Notes under the pieces: model-generated
What the model saw: the letters and a program-made list of their open reading frames with translations, nothing else
What the model was told of the DNA's origin: nothing
Database searches by the model: none
Position numbers and translations under genes: made by a program
From: an uncultured Prevotellaceae bacterium
GTDB lineage: Bacteria > Bacteroidota > Bacteroidia > Bacteroidales > Bacteroidaceae
NCBI GenBank assembly: GCA_946185225.1
Contig: CAMHIM010000006.1
Location: 1-41,364, forward strand
Length of the DNA: 41,364 bases
Direction: 5' to 3'
Part shown: positions 1 to 8,292 of the stretch, in pieces
Position numbering within the stretch: position 1 is the first letter of the stretch
How the letters are laid out: every line of letters begins with the position of its first letter

Positions 1-779
1 TCTACGGTCCGTCGAACATTAACCGCTTCAACCTGTTCACCGCCATCAACGTGACGGCAACGGTTGCTGACGGATATTCTACGGGTGAGGCCATCAAGGC
101 TGTGCAGGAGGTGGCTGCCGACATGCTACCTACGGGTTACTCCTATGAGTATCAAGGACTGACGCGTGAAGAGGCCAAGGCCTCGAACACGACGGCGCTC
201 ATCTTTGTCCTCTGTTTCATCTTTATCTACCTCATCTTGTCGGCCCAGTACGAATCGTACATCCTGCCACTGGCTGTGGTGCTTTCCGTACCGTTCGGTC
301 TGGCGGGTTGTTACCTGTTCACGATGGTGTTCGGTCATGCTAACGACATCTATATGCAGATTTCATTGATTATGCTGATAGGTCTGCTGGCCAAGAACGC
401 CATCCTGATTGTGCAGTTCGCCCTGGAGCGCCGCGAGACGGGTATGGCCATTTCGTGGTCAGCAGTGCTGGGTGCAGCTGCCCGTCTGCGTCCTATCCTG
501 ATGACGTCGCTGGCAATGGTTATCGGTCTGCTGCCGATGATGTTTGCCTCTGGAGTTGGCAAGAACGGCAACCAGACGCTGGGTGCTGCCGCTGTGGGTG
601 GCATGCTCATTGGTACGCTGTTACAGATATTCGTTGTCCCGACGCTCTTCGTCATCTTCCAGTCTCTGCAGGAGAGGTTCAGGCCCATGAAGTTTGAGGA
701 TGAAGAGAATGCCGAAGTGGCTGCCGAACTGGCACAGTATGCACATGCAAAACCTGTAGATTATGAATTGGAGAAGTAA
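1..779 (+). CDS. RND efflux pump inner-membrane transporter, C-terminal part (gene starts before the window)
   Basis: This is the last 258 residues or so of an AcrB/MexB-type proton-driven multidrug exporter; the reading frame is open from base 3. Five hydrophobic helices are visible and match the final helices of the 12-helix family. The helix containing LIGLLAKNAILIVQF carries the lysine that corresponds to the proton-relay Lys of AcrB (K940). The paired Asp residues of helix 4 would lie outside the window. The outer-membrane factor gene follows one base after the stop, so the two are surely cotranscribed and form the inner-membrane and outer-membrane ends of a tripartite pump. The adaptor gene is presumably upstream of the window. 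The substrate cannot be told from sequence. Confidence 0.95.
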   Translation, partial: YGPSNINRFNLFTAINVTATVADGYSTGEAIKAVQEVAADMLPTGYSYEYQGLTREEAKASNTTALIFVLCFIFIYLILSAQYESYILPLAVVLSVPFGLAGCYLFTMVFGHANDIYMQISLIMLIGLLAKNAILIVQFALERRETGMAISWSAVLGAAARLRPILMTSLAMVIGLLPMMFASGVGKNGNQTLGAAAVGGMLIGTLLQIFVVPTLFVIFQSLQERFRPMKFEDEENAEVAAELAQYAHAKPVDYELEK

Positions 780-780
780 T

Positions 781-2166
781 ATGAAGAAACTGATGATATT
801 CATGTCCGCAGCCCTGCTGCTGTCGAGTTGCGGACTCTATAACAAGTACGAGCGCCCCGACGTCAATGTCGGAGGCATCGTGCGAGACCCCGCGTCGCTT
901 ACTGACACGCTTGCCGTACAGGATACGACATCCTTTGGCAACCTGCCCTGGCGTAGCGTCTTCACTGACCCGCAGCTGCAGACACTCATCCAGCAGGGAC
1001 TTGACAACAATCCCGACTTGCTGAATGCAGCACTGAACGTCCAGATAGTAAACGAAGCACTGAAGATTGCCAAGTTGGCATTCCTTCCTTCTGTGGCCTT
1101 CACGCCGCAGGGGTCGCTGACGACGCTGCGTACCGACCCTGCCATCAATTCAAAGACGTACCAACTGCCTGTCTCTGCCAGTTGGAACCTCGACCTCTTT
1201 GGCAACCTGCTCAATGCCAAACGGTCGGCACAGATGCAGCTCATTGCTACGAAGGACTACCAGACGGTGGTGAAGACTAACATCATCTCGGGTATTGCCA
1301 ACCTCTATTACACCTTGCTGATGCTGGACCGTCAGGTGGAGATAGTCACCGATATGGAGCAGCTCACCAAGGATACCTGGGAAAAGATGCAGGTTATGCA
1401 CGACAACCGCATAGGCTATCGCTCTACGGCGGTGCAGAGTGCTGAGGCAGCCTATTATCAGGTGCAGACACAGAAAGTAGATCTCCTGCGTCAGGTTCGT
1501 GAGATGGAGAATTCCCTGTCGTTGCTGCTTGGACAGCCAGGACAGACCATCCGACGCGGTGTCTTTGCTGGACAGAGTCTGCCGACAGAACTCTCTACCG
1601 GCATCGGACTGCAGATGCTCAACAATCGTGCTGATGTACACTCGGCAGAGATGTCGCTGGCCCAATGCTTCTACGACGTGCAGCAGGCCCGTTCACGCTT
1701 CTATCCGCAGATTACGATTACCGGAACCGGTTCCTACACAAACTATAACGATGTCGTCAACCCTGGTAAGATGCTCCTCTCGGCCGTCGGTTCACTGGTA
1801 CAGCCCATCTTCCAGCACGGACAGATTGTGGCAGGACTGAAGGTGGCGAAGTTGCAGTATGAGCAGGCCTTCAATAAGTGGCAGACCGCCATCTACAAGG
1901 CTGGCAACGAGGTCTCGAATGCCCTCGTGGCCTATAACTCCTATGCTGAGAAGGCAGAACTCGACGGCAAGCGCGTCAGTGTGCTCAAGCAGAACGTTGA
2001 GGACACCAAGAAACTGATGGAGTCCTCCTCCAATACCACCTACCTTGAGGTTATCTCAGCACAGAGCAACCTGCTCAATGCCGAGATTGCAGAGGTACAG
2101 GACCAGTTCTATAAGATGCAGTCAGTAGTTAACTTGTACCAAGCCTTAGGCGGAGGTGCTAAGTGA
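781..2166 (+). CDS. TolC/NodT-family outer-membrane efflux lipoprotein
   Basis: This 461-residue protein is the outer-membrane channel of the tripartite pump. The start at 781 is preferred over an in-frame ATG at 763 because it opens directly on a lipoprotein signal (MKKLMIFMSAALLLSSC, lipidated Cys17) and lies one base after the transporter stop, with GGAGAAG just upstream. Two repeated helical OEP domains follow, with the usual motifs: PWRSVFTDPQLQTLI near the N-terminus, SWNLDLFGNLLNAKRSA in the first half and RSRFYPQITITGTGSY in the second. Length and composition are normal for NodT-type lipoproteins. No terminator separates it from the lpxA-like gene 24 bp downstream. Confidence 0.94.
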   Translation: MKKLMIFMSAALLLSSCGLYNKYERPDVNVGGIVRDPASLTDTLAVQDTTSFGNLPWRSVFTDPQLQTLIQQGLDNNPDLLNAALNVQIVNEALKIAKLAFLPSVAFTPQGSLTTLRTDPAINSKTYQLPVSASWNLDLFGNLLNAKRSAQMQLIATKDYQTVVKTNIISGIANLYYTLLMLDRQVEIVTDMEQLTKDTWEKMQVMHDNRIGYRSTAVQSAEAAYYQVQTQKVDLLRQVREMENSLSLLLGQPGQTIRRGVFAGQSLPTELSTGIGLQMLNNRADVHSAEMSLAQCFYDVQQARSRFYPQITITGTGSYTNYNDVVNPGKMLLSAVGSLVQPIFQHGQIVAGLKVAKLQYEQAFNKWQTAIYKAGNEVSNALVAYNSYAEKAELDGKRVSVLKQNVEDTKKLMESSSNTTYLEVISAQSNLLNAEIAEVQDQFYKMQSVVNLYQALGGGAK

Positions 2167-2190
2167 GTTAAGAATTAAGAATGAAGAGTT

Positions 2191-2970
2191 ATGGCAAGTG
2201 ACATTTCTCCTAAAGCAGAGATTTCGCCCAAGGCGAAAATCGGCAATAATTGTAAGATATTCCCCTTTGTCTATATTGAAGATGATGTGGAGATTGGTGA
2301 TAATTGTATTATCTTCCCCTTTGTCTCTATTTGCGACGGTTCACGTATCGGCAATAACAATAAGATTCACCAAGGTTCAGTAATAGCTGCCCTGCCGCAG
2401 GATTTCAACTTCCGCGGAGCCAAGTCGTACGTGCAGATAGGCGACAACAACGTGATTCGTGAGAACGTTGTCGTCAACCGTGGCACTCAGAGGGACGGTG
2501 TCACCAAGATAGGTAATCGTAACTTCCTGCTTGAAGGCACTCATATTAGTCATGATACAGTGGTAGGTACTAATTGCGTGTTCGGTTATGGCACAAAGAT
2601 AGCTGGAGACTGTGAGATTGGCAATGGTGTCATTTTCTCCAGCGGTGCTATCCAGAATGCCAAGACCCGCGCTGGCGACCTTTCCATGATTCAGGCTGGT
2701 TCTGCTTTCTCCTACGATGTGCCTCCCTACGTGATTGCCGGAGGCAGTCCCATGGCTTACGGTGGTCCCAATACAACAATGATGAATTATGCGGGCATCA
2801 ACGAGAAGGTGCAAAAACACATCGCCAATGCCTATCGGTTGCTGTTCCACGGAAAGACCAGTGTTTTTGACGTCATCAATCAGATTAAGGACCAGGTGCC
2901 TGACTCCCCCGAGATACAGAACATCATCCGGTTCCTGGAGAGTACGCAGTGTGGTATAATGTGTAAGTAG
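2191..2970 (+). CDS. lpxA: LpxA-family acyl-ACP:UDP-GlcNAc O-acyltransferase
   Basis: This 259-residue left-handed beta-helix protein has many hexapeptide repeats (for example ISPKAEISPKAKIG, VEIGDNCIIF) followed by a helical C-terminal domain with HIANAYRLLFHG, as in LpxA. LpxA puts the 3-O-acyl chain on UDP-GlcNAc, the first step of lipid A synthesis. The catalytic histidine is present in GTHISHDTVVG (H125 in E. coli numbering), as is the neighbouring H122. By hand alignment the positions of E. coli H144 and H160 are Asn and Leu. The gene is not next to lpxC or lpxD here but behind an efflux operon, so it could be a second copy. A strong intrinsic terminator follows. The general family is secure; the precise substrate is less so. 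Confidence 0.85.
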   Translation: MASDISPKAEISPKAKIGNNCKIFPFVYIEDDVEIGDNCIIFPFVSICDGSRIGNNNKIHQGSVIAALPQDFNFRGAKSYVQIGDNNVIRENVVVNRGTQRDGVTKIGNRNFLLEGTHISHDTVVGTNCVFGYGTKIAGDCEIGNGVIFSSGAIQNAKTRAGDLSMIQAGSAFSYDVPPYVIAGGSPMAYGGPNTTMMNYAGINEKVQKHIANAYRLLFHGKTSVFDVINQIKDQVPDSPEIQNIIRFLESTQCGIMCK

Positions 2971-2997
2971 GACTGCAACAGCATCCCCTGTCAATAA

Positions 2998-3034
2998 GAA
3001 TCCCCGTCCAGTAAATGGCGGGGATTCCTTTTTT
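2998..3034 (+). terminator. Intrinsic terminator after lpxA-like gene
   Basis: A 9-bp perfect stem (GAATCCCCG / CGGGGATTC) with a 12-nt loop is followed by six T at 3029-3034. It lies 27 bp past the stop of the lpxA-like gene and 25 bp before the end of the convergent radical SAM gene. Confidence 0.85.
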
Positions 3035-3058
3035 CTTGTTGTCATGTATGCAGCGTGG

Positions 3059-3847
3059 TCAGTATGACGCGGTACACGGGATTCCTGTAGCGATGACCCT
3101 GTCCCGGATGGCGTCCAGTTGCTCGTGTGTCGCCTTCAGGAGCCCTTCCGTCGGCACCTCACGGTCTATCGTGTAGATCATCACCTGCTGTGGAGCAATC
3201 TCCTTCACCGCTTCCATCCAGGGGCCGACATATTCCTCACCAGTGTTATCGGCAGCAAACGTCTCTTCTCCGACTCGTAGAGAGCCCCTCATGAACATGG
3301 TCTGTATGATGACATGCCCGTGGAATGCCTTCAGACCTTCAATCACCGTATTTACGTCGTAGGCACCGCAGGGCTGGTCTACCTTTTTTATATATAAGGA
3401 GTTGACGGTGTCAAGCTTCTGGATGTTGTTGTCAGTCTTCAACAGCGCCTCTCGTACTGCTGGCCGGTGTACCTGAGTGGCGTTGCTAAGAACCGATACC
3501 TTTGCCTTCGGGAAGTACTTGTTGCGCAGTTTGATGGTGTCGTCAATGATTTCCGGAAAGTGCGGGTTTACGGTCGGTTCGCCGTTTCCCGCAAATGTAA
3601 GTACGTCGGGAGCCGGACCGTTTTGTTTCATGTCCTTCAGCCGTTGCTCCAATGCTTCTCGTACCTCTTCGCGAGTCGGCATGGGCAGGGTGGGGCGACG
3701 CTCTCTGTTAAGGCCGCATTCACAATAGACGCAATCGAACGTACACACTTTGCCGTCGGCAGGCAACAGGTTAATGCCTAACGAAACCCCCAGTCTGCGG
3801 CTGTGCACGGGACCGAAGATAGGAGAGGAATATATAACAGTGCTCAT
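3059..3847 (-). CDS. Radical SAM protein
   Basis: This 262-residue protein has a radical SAM cluster motif CTFDCVYC (CX3CX2C), followed by Cys-Gly, and the conserved glycine motif TFAGNGEPTVNPHF. It therefore binds a 4Fe-4S cluster and SAM. It resembles short stand-alone radical SAM proteins common in Bacteroidales; I cannot name the substrate. It is monocistronic and divergent from ftsX. A -7 box (TAACTTTG on the minus strand, 3858-3865) ends only 10 bases before the ATG, so the transcript would have almost no 5' leader. Confidence 0.88.
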   Translation of the reverse strand: MSTVIYSSPIFGPVHSRRLGVSLGINLLPADGKVCTFDCVYCECGLNRERRPTLPMPTREEVREALEQRLKDMKQNGPAPDVLTFAGNGEPTVNPHFPEIIDDTIKLRNKYFPKAKVSVLSNATQVHRPAVREALLKTDNNIQKLDTVNSLYIKKVDQPCGAYDVNTVIEGLKAFHGHVIIQTMFMRGSLRVGEETFAADNTGEEYVGPWMEAVKEIAPQQVMIYTIDREVPTEGLLKATHEQLDAIRDRVIATGIPCTASY

Positions 3848-3857
3848 ATTTCGATGG

Positions 3858-3865
3858 CAAAGTTA
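3858..3865 (-). promoter_or_regulatory. -7 box (TAACTTTG) for the radical SAM gene
   Basis: It matches the Bacteroidetes sigma-ABfr -7 consensus TAnnTTTG on the minus strand. It is separated by exactly 43 bp from the ftsX -7 box on the other strand. No clear -33 TTTG is visible for this direction. Confidence 0.6.
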
Positions 3866-3885
3866 CGTAATTATTCCTAAATAAT

Positions 3886-3916
3886 TTTGCGAATCGCGCG
3901 AAAAGTGTTACTTTTG
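3886..3916 (+). promoter_or_regulatory. Promoter of the ftsX operon (-33 TTTG, 19 bp, -7 TACTTTTG)
   Basis: TTTG at 3886-3889, a 19-bp spacer and TACTTTTG at 3909-3916 form the best full match to the Bacteroidetes promoter consensus in the window. The ftsX ATG is 33 bases past the -7 box. Confidence 0.8.
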
Positions 3917-3949
3917 CGCCTAATTTAGGTTTATAGCGTCTAATAAGAA

Positions 3950-4828
3950 ATGTCAAAGAAACATAAGAAGGCAGTGCATCAGCGTGGGATACAAGTTGTC
4001 ACGCTCTGTATCAGTACGACAATGGTGCTTGTGTTGCTTGGCCTTGTAGTGCTTTCAGTATTGGTGGCTCGTAACCTGTCGAAGAGTATGCGCGAGAACC
4101 TGACGGTAACCCTGGTGCTGAACGATACGTTGACGGTGAACGACGGACACATGCTCTGTCGTGACCTCTACCATCGTTCCTACACAAGGAATGTGGACTA
4201 TATTGGCAAGGAGCAGGCCCGTCAGGAGATGTCGGCAGTGCTTGGAACCGACCCGACGGAATTCCTGGGAGCCAATATCTTGCCGGCTACCGTGGAGGTG
4301 CAGCTGAAGGCCGACTATGCCAACCGTGACTCCTTGCGCTGGATAGCCAAGGAGCTGGAGCGGAACCCTAAGGTGACGGACGTCACTTACCAGAAAGACC
4401 TGATGGATAAGGTCAACGACAATCTCAGCAAGGTCAGTGCCATTTTGCTTGTGCTGGCAGCATTACTGACAGTGGTGTCGTTCTCGCTTATCAATAATTC
4501 CGTTCGTCTCAGTGTCTATTCCCGCCGTTTCACTATTCACACGATGAAGCTGGTGGGAGCGTCCTGGTCGTTTATCCGGTGGCCTTTCATGCGCATGGCA
4601 CTGGGTGTGGGCCTTGTTGCAGCTTTGCTGGCTTGTGTGGTGCTGGGAGCCTGTGTCTATAGCATGTACCAGTATCAGCCGGGTTCCGAGCAGATAGTTA
4701 CCTGGCTGGAGCTGACGATAACCGGTGTGTCGGTGTTCCTGTTCGGTATTGTCATTACGGCGTTGTGCTCCTACGTCTCCGTGGGCCGTTTCCTCAGGAT
4801 GACGGCCGGTGAACTTTATAAGATATAA
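3950..4828 (+). CDS. ftsX: Cell division protein FtsX (permease-like)
   Basis: This 292-residue membrane protein has the FtsX layout: a short cytoplasmic N-terminus, a first membrane helix at about residues 15-41, an extracytoplasmic domain to about 155, then three more helices. The FtsX/MacB-like core is recognisable in NDNLSKVSAILLVLAALL and in SRRFTIHTMKLVGAS. With the ATPase FtsE it controls peptidoglycan hydrolases at the division site. ftsE is not adjacent, which is usual in Bacteroidales. It is the first gene of a run through a DUF3098 gene, uppP and truB, driven by a consensus promoter. Confidence 0.92.
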   Translation: MSKKHKKAVHQRGIQVVTLCISTTMVLVLLGLVVLSVLVARNLSKSMRENLTVTLVLNDTLTVNDGHMLCRDLYHRSYTRNVDYIGKEQARQEMSAVLGTDPTEFLGANILPATVEVQLKADYANRDSLRWIAKELERNPKVTDVTYQKDLMDKVNDNLSKVSAILLVLAALLTVVSFSLINNSVRLSVYSRRFTIHTMKLVGASWSFIRWPFMRMALGVGLVAALLACVVLGACVYSMYQYQPGSEQIVTWLELTITGVSVFLFGIVITALCSYVSVGRFLRMTAGELYKI

Positions 4829-4842
4829 GAATTAAGAAGAAT

Positions 4843-5094
4843 ATGGATAAGAGAAACTTCGCGTTTGGACGCATGAATTTCATCCTGCTGTCTGTAGGCA
4901 TGCTGCTTGTCATCATCGGTTTCATACTGATGAGCGGTTCCGGCTCTACCGACCAGGCCTATAATCCCGACATCTTCAGCGCTCGTCGCATTAAGGTGGC
5001 CCCGATAGTCTGTCTTGTAGGCTTCATATCAATGATTTATGCCGTTGTGCATCGTAGCAAGGACCAGAACGGGATAGAGGAAATAAAGAAGTAA
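4843..5094 (+). CDS. DUF3098 small membrane protein
   Basis: This 83-residue protein has two predicted membrane helices (about 12-30 and 49-67) joined by a short polar loop with a conserved-looking NPDIFSARRIKVAP segment. It matches DUF3098, a family of unknown function found between ftsX and uppP in Bacteroidetes. It starts 14 bp after ftsX and ends 6 bp before uppP, so it is part of the same transcript. A link to division or cell-wall lipid recycling is inferred from position only. Confidence 0.85.
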   Translation: MDKRNFAFGRMNFILLSVGMLLVIIGFILMSGSGSTDQAYNPDIFSARRIKVAPIVCLVGFISMIYAVVHRSKDQNGIEEIKK

Positions 5095-5100
5095 GTACCG

Positions 5101-5958
5101 ATGGACTGGATTGAAACCGTTATCATAGCTGTTGTCGAGGGTTTGACGGAGTTTCTGCCCGTATCGTCTACCGGCCATATGATTATCACGCAGAACCTGT
5201 TAGGCATTGAGCAAGGCGACCCCTTTGTCCATGCCTTCACCTTTATCATACAGTTCGGTGCTATTCTCTCGGTCGTGTGTCTCTACTGGAAGCACTTTTT
5301 CCAATTTGACAATACACCAGCGCCCGATGGCAGTACGCCGTGGCAACGCCTGAAGCATAAGTATCGCTTCTATTGGTTGCTTTTCGTTGGCGTATTACCT
5401 GCAGTCGTCATTGGCTTGTTGGCTAAGAAGTCAGGGCTGCTCGACTGGCTGCTTGACAGTGTGCTTGTCGTTGCCGTCATGCTCGTCGTGGGTGGCATCT
5501 TCATGCTTTTCTGCGACCGGCTGTTCAACAAGGGCATGGACGCAACACCGCTTACCGAGAAGCGTGCCTTCAACATCGGCCTGTACCAGTGTATATCGGT
5601 AATCCCCGGCGTGTCGCGTTCGATGGCAACCATTGTCGGCGGCATGACTCAGGGCCTGACCCGCAAACGTGCTGCCGAATTCTCGTTTTTCCTTGCTGTT
5701 CCCACGATGGCAGGTGCCACGTTGCTCGACCTGCTGGACTTGGTGAAGGAGGATGCTTCCTGGGCTACCTCCCATAATATTGCCATGTTGCTGCTGGGCT
5801 GTGCCGTAGCCTTTGTGGTGGCGCTGCTTGCCATGAAGTGGTTTGTGGCGTTCCTGACGAAGTATGGCTTCAAGGCCTTCGGCTTCTACCGCATCATTGT
5901 CGGCAGCATCATTATTGTCCTGTTGCTGACGGGGCACTCACTTGCAATGGTTGACTGA
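5101..5958 (+). CDS. uppP: Undecaprenyl-diphosphatase UppP/BacA
   Basis: This 285-residue integral membrane enzyme dephosphorylates undecaprenyl pyrophosphate to recycle the lipid carrier of peptidoglycan and surface polysaccharides. Both signature regions are present: EGLTEFLPVSSTGHMII near the N-terminus, and PGVSRSMATIVGGMTQG in the middle with the phosphate-binding Arg. About eight hydrophobic helices are visible. The stop overlaps the start of truB by one base (TGATG), so translation is probably coupled. The family also gives bacitracin tolerance. Confidence 0.96.
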   Translation: MDWIETVIIAVVEGLTEFLPVSSTGHMIITQNLLGIEQGDPFVHAFTFIIQFGAILSVVCLYWKHFFQFDNTPAPDGSTPWQRLKHKYRFYWLLFVGVLPAVVIGLLAKKSGLLDWLLDSVLVVAVMLVVGGIFMLFCDRLFNKGMDATPLTEKRAFNIGLYQCISVIPGVSRSMATIVGGMTQGLTRKRAAEFSFFLAVPTMAGATLLDLLDLVKEDASWATSHNIAMLLLGCAVAFVVALLAMKWFVAFLTKYGFKAFGFYRIIVGSIIIVLLLTGHSLAMVD

Positions 5959-6662
5959 TGAACTTCAACGAGGGAGCATACATCCATATCAATAAGCCCT
6001 ATGGCATGACATCGTTCGGTGCCTTGGCGCGTGTCCGCTATCTGATATCCAGAAGGATGCATGTTAAGCGTGTGAAGACGGGCCATGCCGGGACGCTTGA
6101 CCCTTTGGCAACGGGTGTGCTTATTCTTTGTACAGGGCGTTTCACCAAGCAGATAGAGTCCCTGCAGCTCCACGATAAGGAGTACACGGCAACCCTCCAG
6201 CTAGGTGCCACTACCCCCAGCTATGACCGGGAGCACCCTGTCGACCGGACCTATCCCACTGGACATATCACCCGTGACCTGATACTCCGTACGCTGGAAC
6301 AGTTCAAGGGCGACATCATGCAGGTGCCACCGCTGTTCTCTGCCGTCATGGTGAATGGTGACCGCGCCTATAAGCTGGCACGTGACGGTGAAGACGTCCA
6401 GCTGAAAGCCAAGCCTATCCACATCGAGGAGCTGGAACTGACGTTGTTCGACCCAGAGCAGATGCAGATGAGCATCCGCGTGGTATGTGGCAAGGGTACC
6501 TACATCCGCTCACTGGCCCGCGATATTGGTGAGGCCCTTGGCAGCGGAGCCTATCTCACCGCCTTGTGCCGTACCCGATTAGGCAATGTATGTATAGAAG
6601 ACTGTCTGACTCTTGATGAGTTTCCCCAATGGCTGGAGCAGCAGGAGGTGGAACTGACGTAA
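5958..6662 (+). CDS. truB: tRNA pseudouridine(55) synthase TruB
   Basis: This 234-residue enzyme makes pseudouridine 55 in the T-loop of tRNAs. The catalytic aspartate is Asp48 in GHAGTLDPLATGVL. Also visible are the N-terminal HINKPYGMTSF motif and GKGTYIRSLARDIG near the C-terminus. The length suits the short TruB type without a PUA domain. It overlaps the uppP stop by one base and is followed 53 bp later by queA, another tRNA-modification gene. Confidence 0.96.
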   Translation: MNFNEGAYIHINKPYGMTSFGALARVRYLISRRMHVKRVKTGHAGTLDPLATGVLILCTGRFTKQIESLQLHDKEYTATLQLGATTPSYDREHPVDRTYPTGHITRDLILRTLEQFKGDIMQVPPLFSAVMVNGDRAYKLARDGEDVQLKAKPIHIEELELTLFDPEQMQMSIRVVCGKGTYIRSLARDIGEALGSGAYLTALCRTRLGNVCIEDCLTLDEFPQWLEQQEVELT

Positions 6663-6715
6663 GACAAAGGTCAGAAATCTTGAAGCATCGAAATACCGAA
6701 ATACCAAAATAACAG

Positions 6716-7858
6716 ATGAAGTTATCGCAATTCAAATTCAGACTGCCCGAAGAGCAAGTAGCCCTGGAACCGCCGTTCCAGGCATTCAAGAACGAAGACG
6801 GCACCGTTGACAAGGTGTACAACCGTGACCAGTGCCGACTGATGGTCGTTCACCGAAAGAGCGGTGCTATCGATATGTTCCGTAAGGATGCCGACGGCAA
6901 TGACACGGAAGAGTTCCTTACGTTCCGCAACGTCCTCGACTATTTTGACGAGGGGGATACCTTTGTCTTCAACGACACCAAGGTCTTTCCCGCCCGTCTT
7001 TACGGCACAAAGGAGAAGACCGATGCCCGGATAGAGGTGTTCCTGCTTCGTGAATTGAATGAGGAACTCCGTCTGTGGGATGTGCTGGTGGAACCTGCCC
7101 GTAAGATACGCATCGGCAACAAGCTCTTCTTCGACGAGGAGGGGCCGATGGTGGCTGAGGTCATCGACAATACCACGAGTCGCGGTCGCACGCTGCGTTT
7201 TCTCTATGACTGCCCTCACGATGAGTTCCGCCGTGAGCTCTACGGGTTGGGTTCAGCACCGCTGCCCCGCTACATCATAGAGCAGCGTGCCGCTACGGAG
7301 GATGACATGGAGCAGTTCCAGACCATCTATGCCAAGAACGAGGGTGCCGTGACGGCCCCCGCATCGGGTTTGCACTTCAGCAAGCAGCTGATGAAGATGA
7401 TGGAGATTCGTGGCATCAACTTCGCCTTCGTCACCGTCCATTGCAGCCTTGGAGGCTTCGACCCCATAGAGGTGGAGGACCTCACCAAGCACAAGATGAA
7501 CTCCGAGCAGATGGTGGTCAACGAGGAGGCTTGCCAGAAGGTCAATGCTGCCAAGCTTGCCGGGAAGAAAGTGTGTATTGTCGGTGTCAGCACGGCGCGA
7601 GCCACGGAGACCGCCGTAGGCACTGATGGTCAGTTGAAGGAGTATGAGGGGTGGACCAATAAGTTCATCTTCCCTCCCTATGAGTTTGGGTTGGGCGACT
7701 GTATGGTGGTCAACTTCTACCATCCGGAGTCCACGATGCTGATGACGACAGCAGCCTTCGGTGGCTATGACCTTGTTATGAATGCCTATGAGCTGGCATC
7801 GAAGAACGGTTACCGGTTTGGCTGCTACGGCGATGCCATGCTGATACTCGACGACTGA
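6716..7858 (+). CDS. queA: tRNA preQ1(34) S-adenosylmethionine ribosyltransferase-isomerase QueA
   Basis: This 380-residue protein transfers and isomerises the ribosyl group of SAM to preQ1 in tRNA, giving epoxyqueuosine. Typical motifs are visible: [12 protein letters not shown] at the start, [23 protein letters not shown]-like [11 protein letters not shown], and FIFPPYEF near the end. It is about 30 residues longer than the classic enzyme, mainly because of an N-terminal insert with a charged loop ([11 protein letters not shown]). The stop overlaps the folK start (TGATG). Five short AAATA-type repeats precede the ATG, with no clear promoter. Confidence 0.96.
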   Translation: MKLSQFKFRLPEEQVALEPPFQAFKNEDGTVDKVYNRDQCRLMVVHRKSGAIDMFRKDADGNDTEEFLTFRNVLDYFDEGDTFVFNDTKVFPARLYGTKEKTDARIEVFLLRELNEELRLWDVLVEPARKIRIGNKLFFDEEGPMVAEVIDNTTSRGRTLRFLYDCPHDEFRRELYGLGSAPLPRYIIEQRAATEDDMEQFQTIYAKNEGAVTAPASGLHFSKQLMKMMEIRGINFAFVTVHCSLGGFDPIEVEDLTKHKMNSEQMVVNEEACQKVNAAKLAGKKVCIVGVSTARATETAVGTDGQLKEYEGWTNKFIFPPYEFGLGDCMVVNFYHPESTMLMTTAAFGGYDLVMNAYELASKNGYRFGCYGDAMLILDD

Positions 7859-8265
7859 TGCACGTGGTCTATCTCGGCCTGGGCTCCAATCTCGGTGAGC
7901 GGGAGCGGTACGTTGCCGAGGCCGTCGCCAGAATCGGTGAGCGGGTGGGGCAGGTGGTGCGCCAGTCGTCCCTCTACGTGACAGAACCGTGGGGGTTCCG
8001 CTCCGTCCATCCGTTTGTCAATGCGGTGGTCTGCTGTCAGACGACCCTTACCCCACGGCAGCTCCTATGTGCCACGCAGCAGATAGAGCGTGAGTTGGGG
8101 CGGCGTCACAAGACTCATGACGGAGCCTATGAGGACCGTACCATCGATATTGACATCCTGCTCTACGACGACCTTCGGGTGGACGAGCCGGACCTTCAGA
8201 TACCGCATCCGCTGATGTACGAACGAGAGTTTGTTATGCAGCCTTTGCGCGAAATCATGGAATAG
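7858..8265 (+). CDS. folK: 6-hydroxymethyl-7,8-dihydropterin pyrophosphokinase FolK
   Basis: This 135-residue enzyme moves pyrophosphate from ATP to hydroxymethyl-dihydropterin in folate synthesis. The N-terminal LGLGSNLGER motif and the signature RTIDIDILLYDD (magnesium-binding Asp pair) are intact, as is IPHPLMYEREFVMQPL. It is slightly shorter than most FolK proteins, through short loops. It is translationally coupled to queA by a one-base overlap. Another folate gene, folB, lies at 34060, so the pathway is scattered here. Confidence 0.95.
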   Translation: MHVVYLGLGSNLGERERYVAEAVARIGERVGQVVRQSSLYVTEPWGFRSVHPFVNAVVCCQTTLTPRQLLCATQQIERELGRRHKTHDGAYEDRTIDIDILLYDDLRVDEPDLQIPHPLMYEREFVMQPLREIME

Positions 8266-8292
8266 GAATAAACTACTCAATAACTAAAGCTT

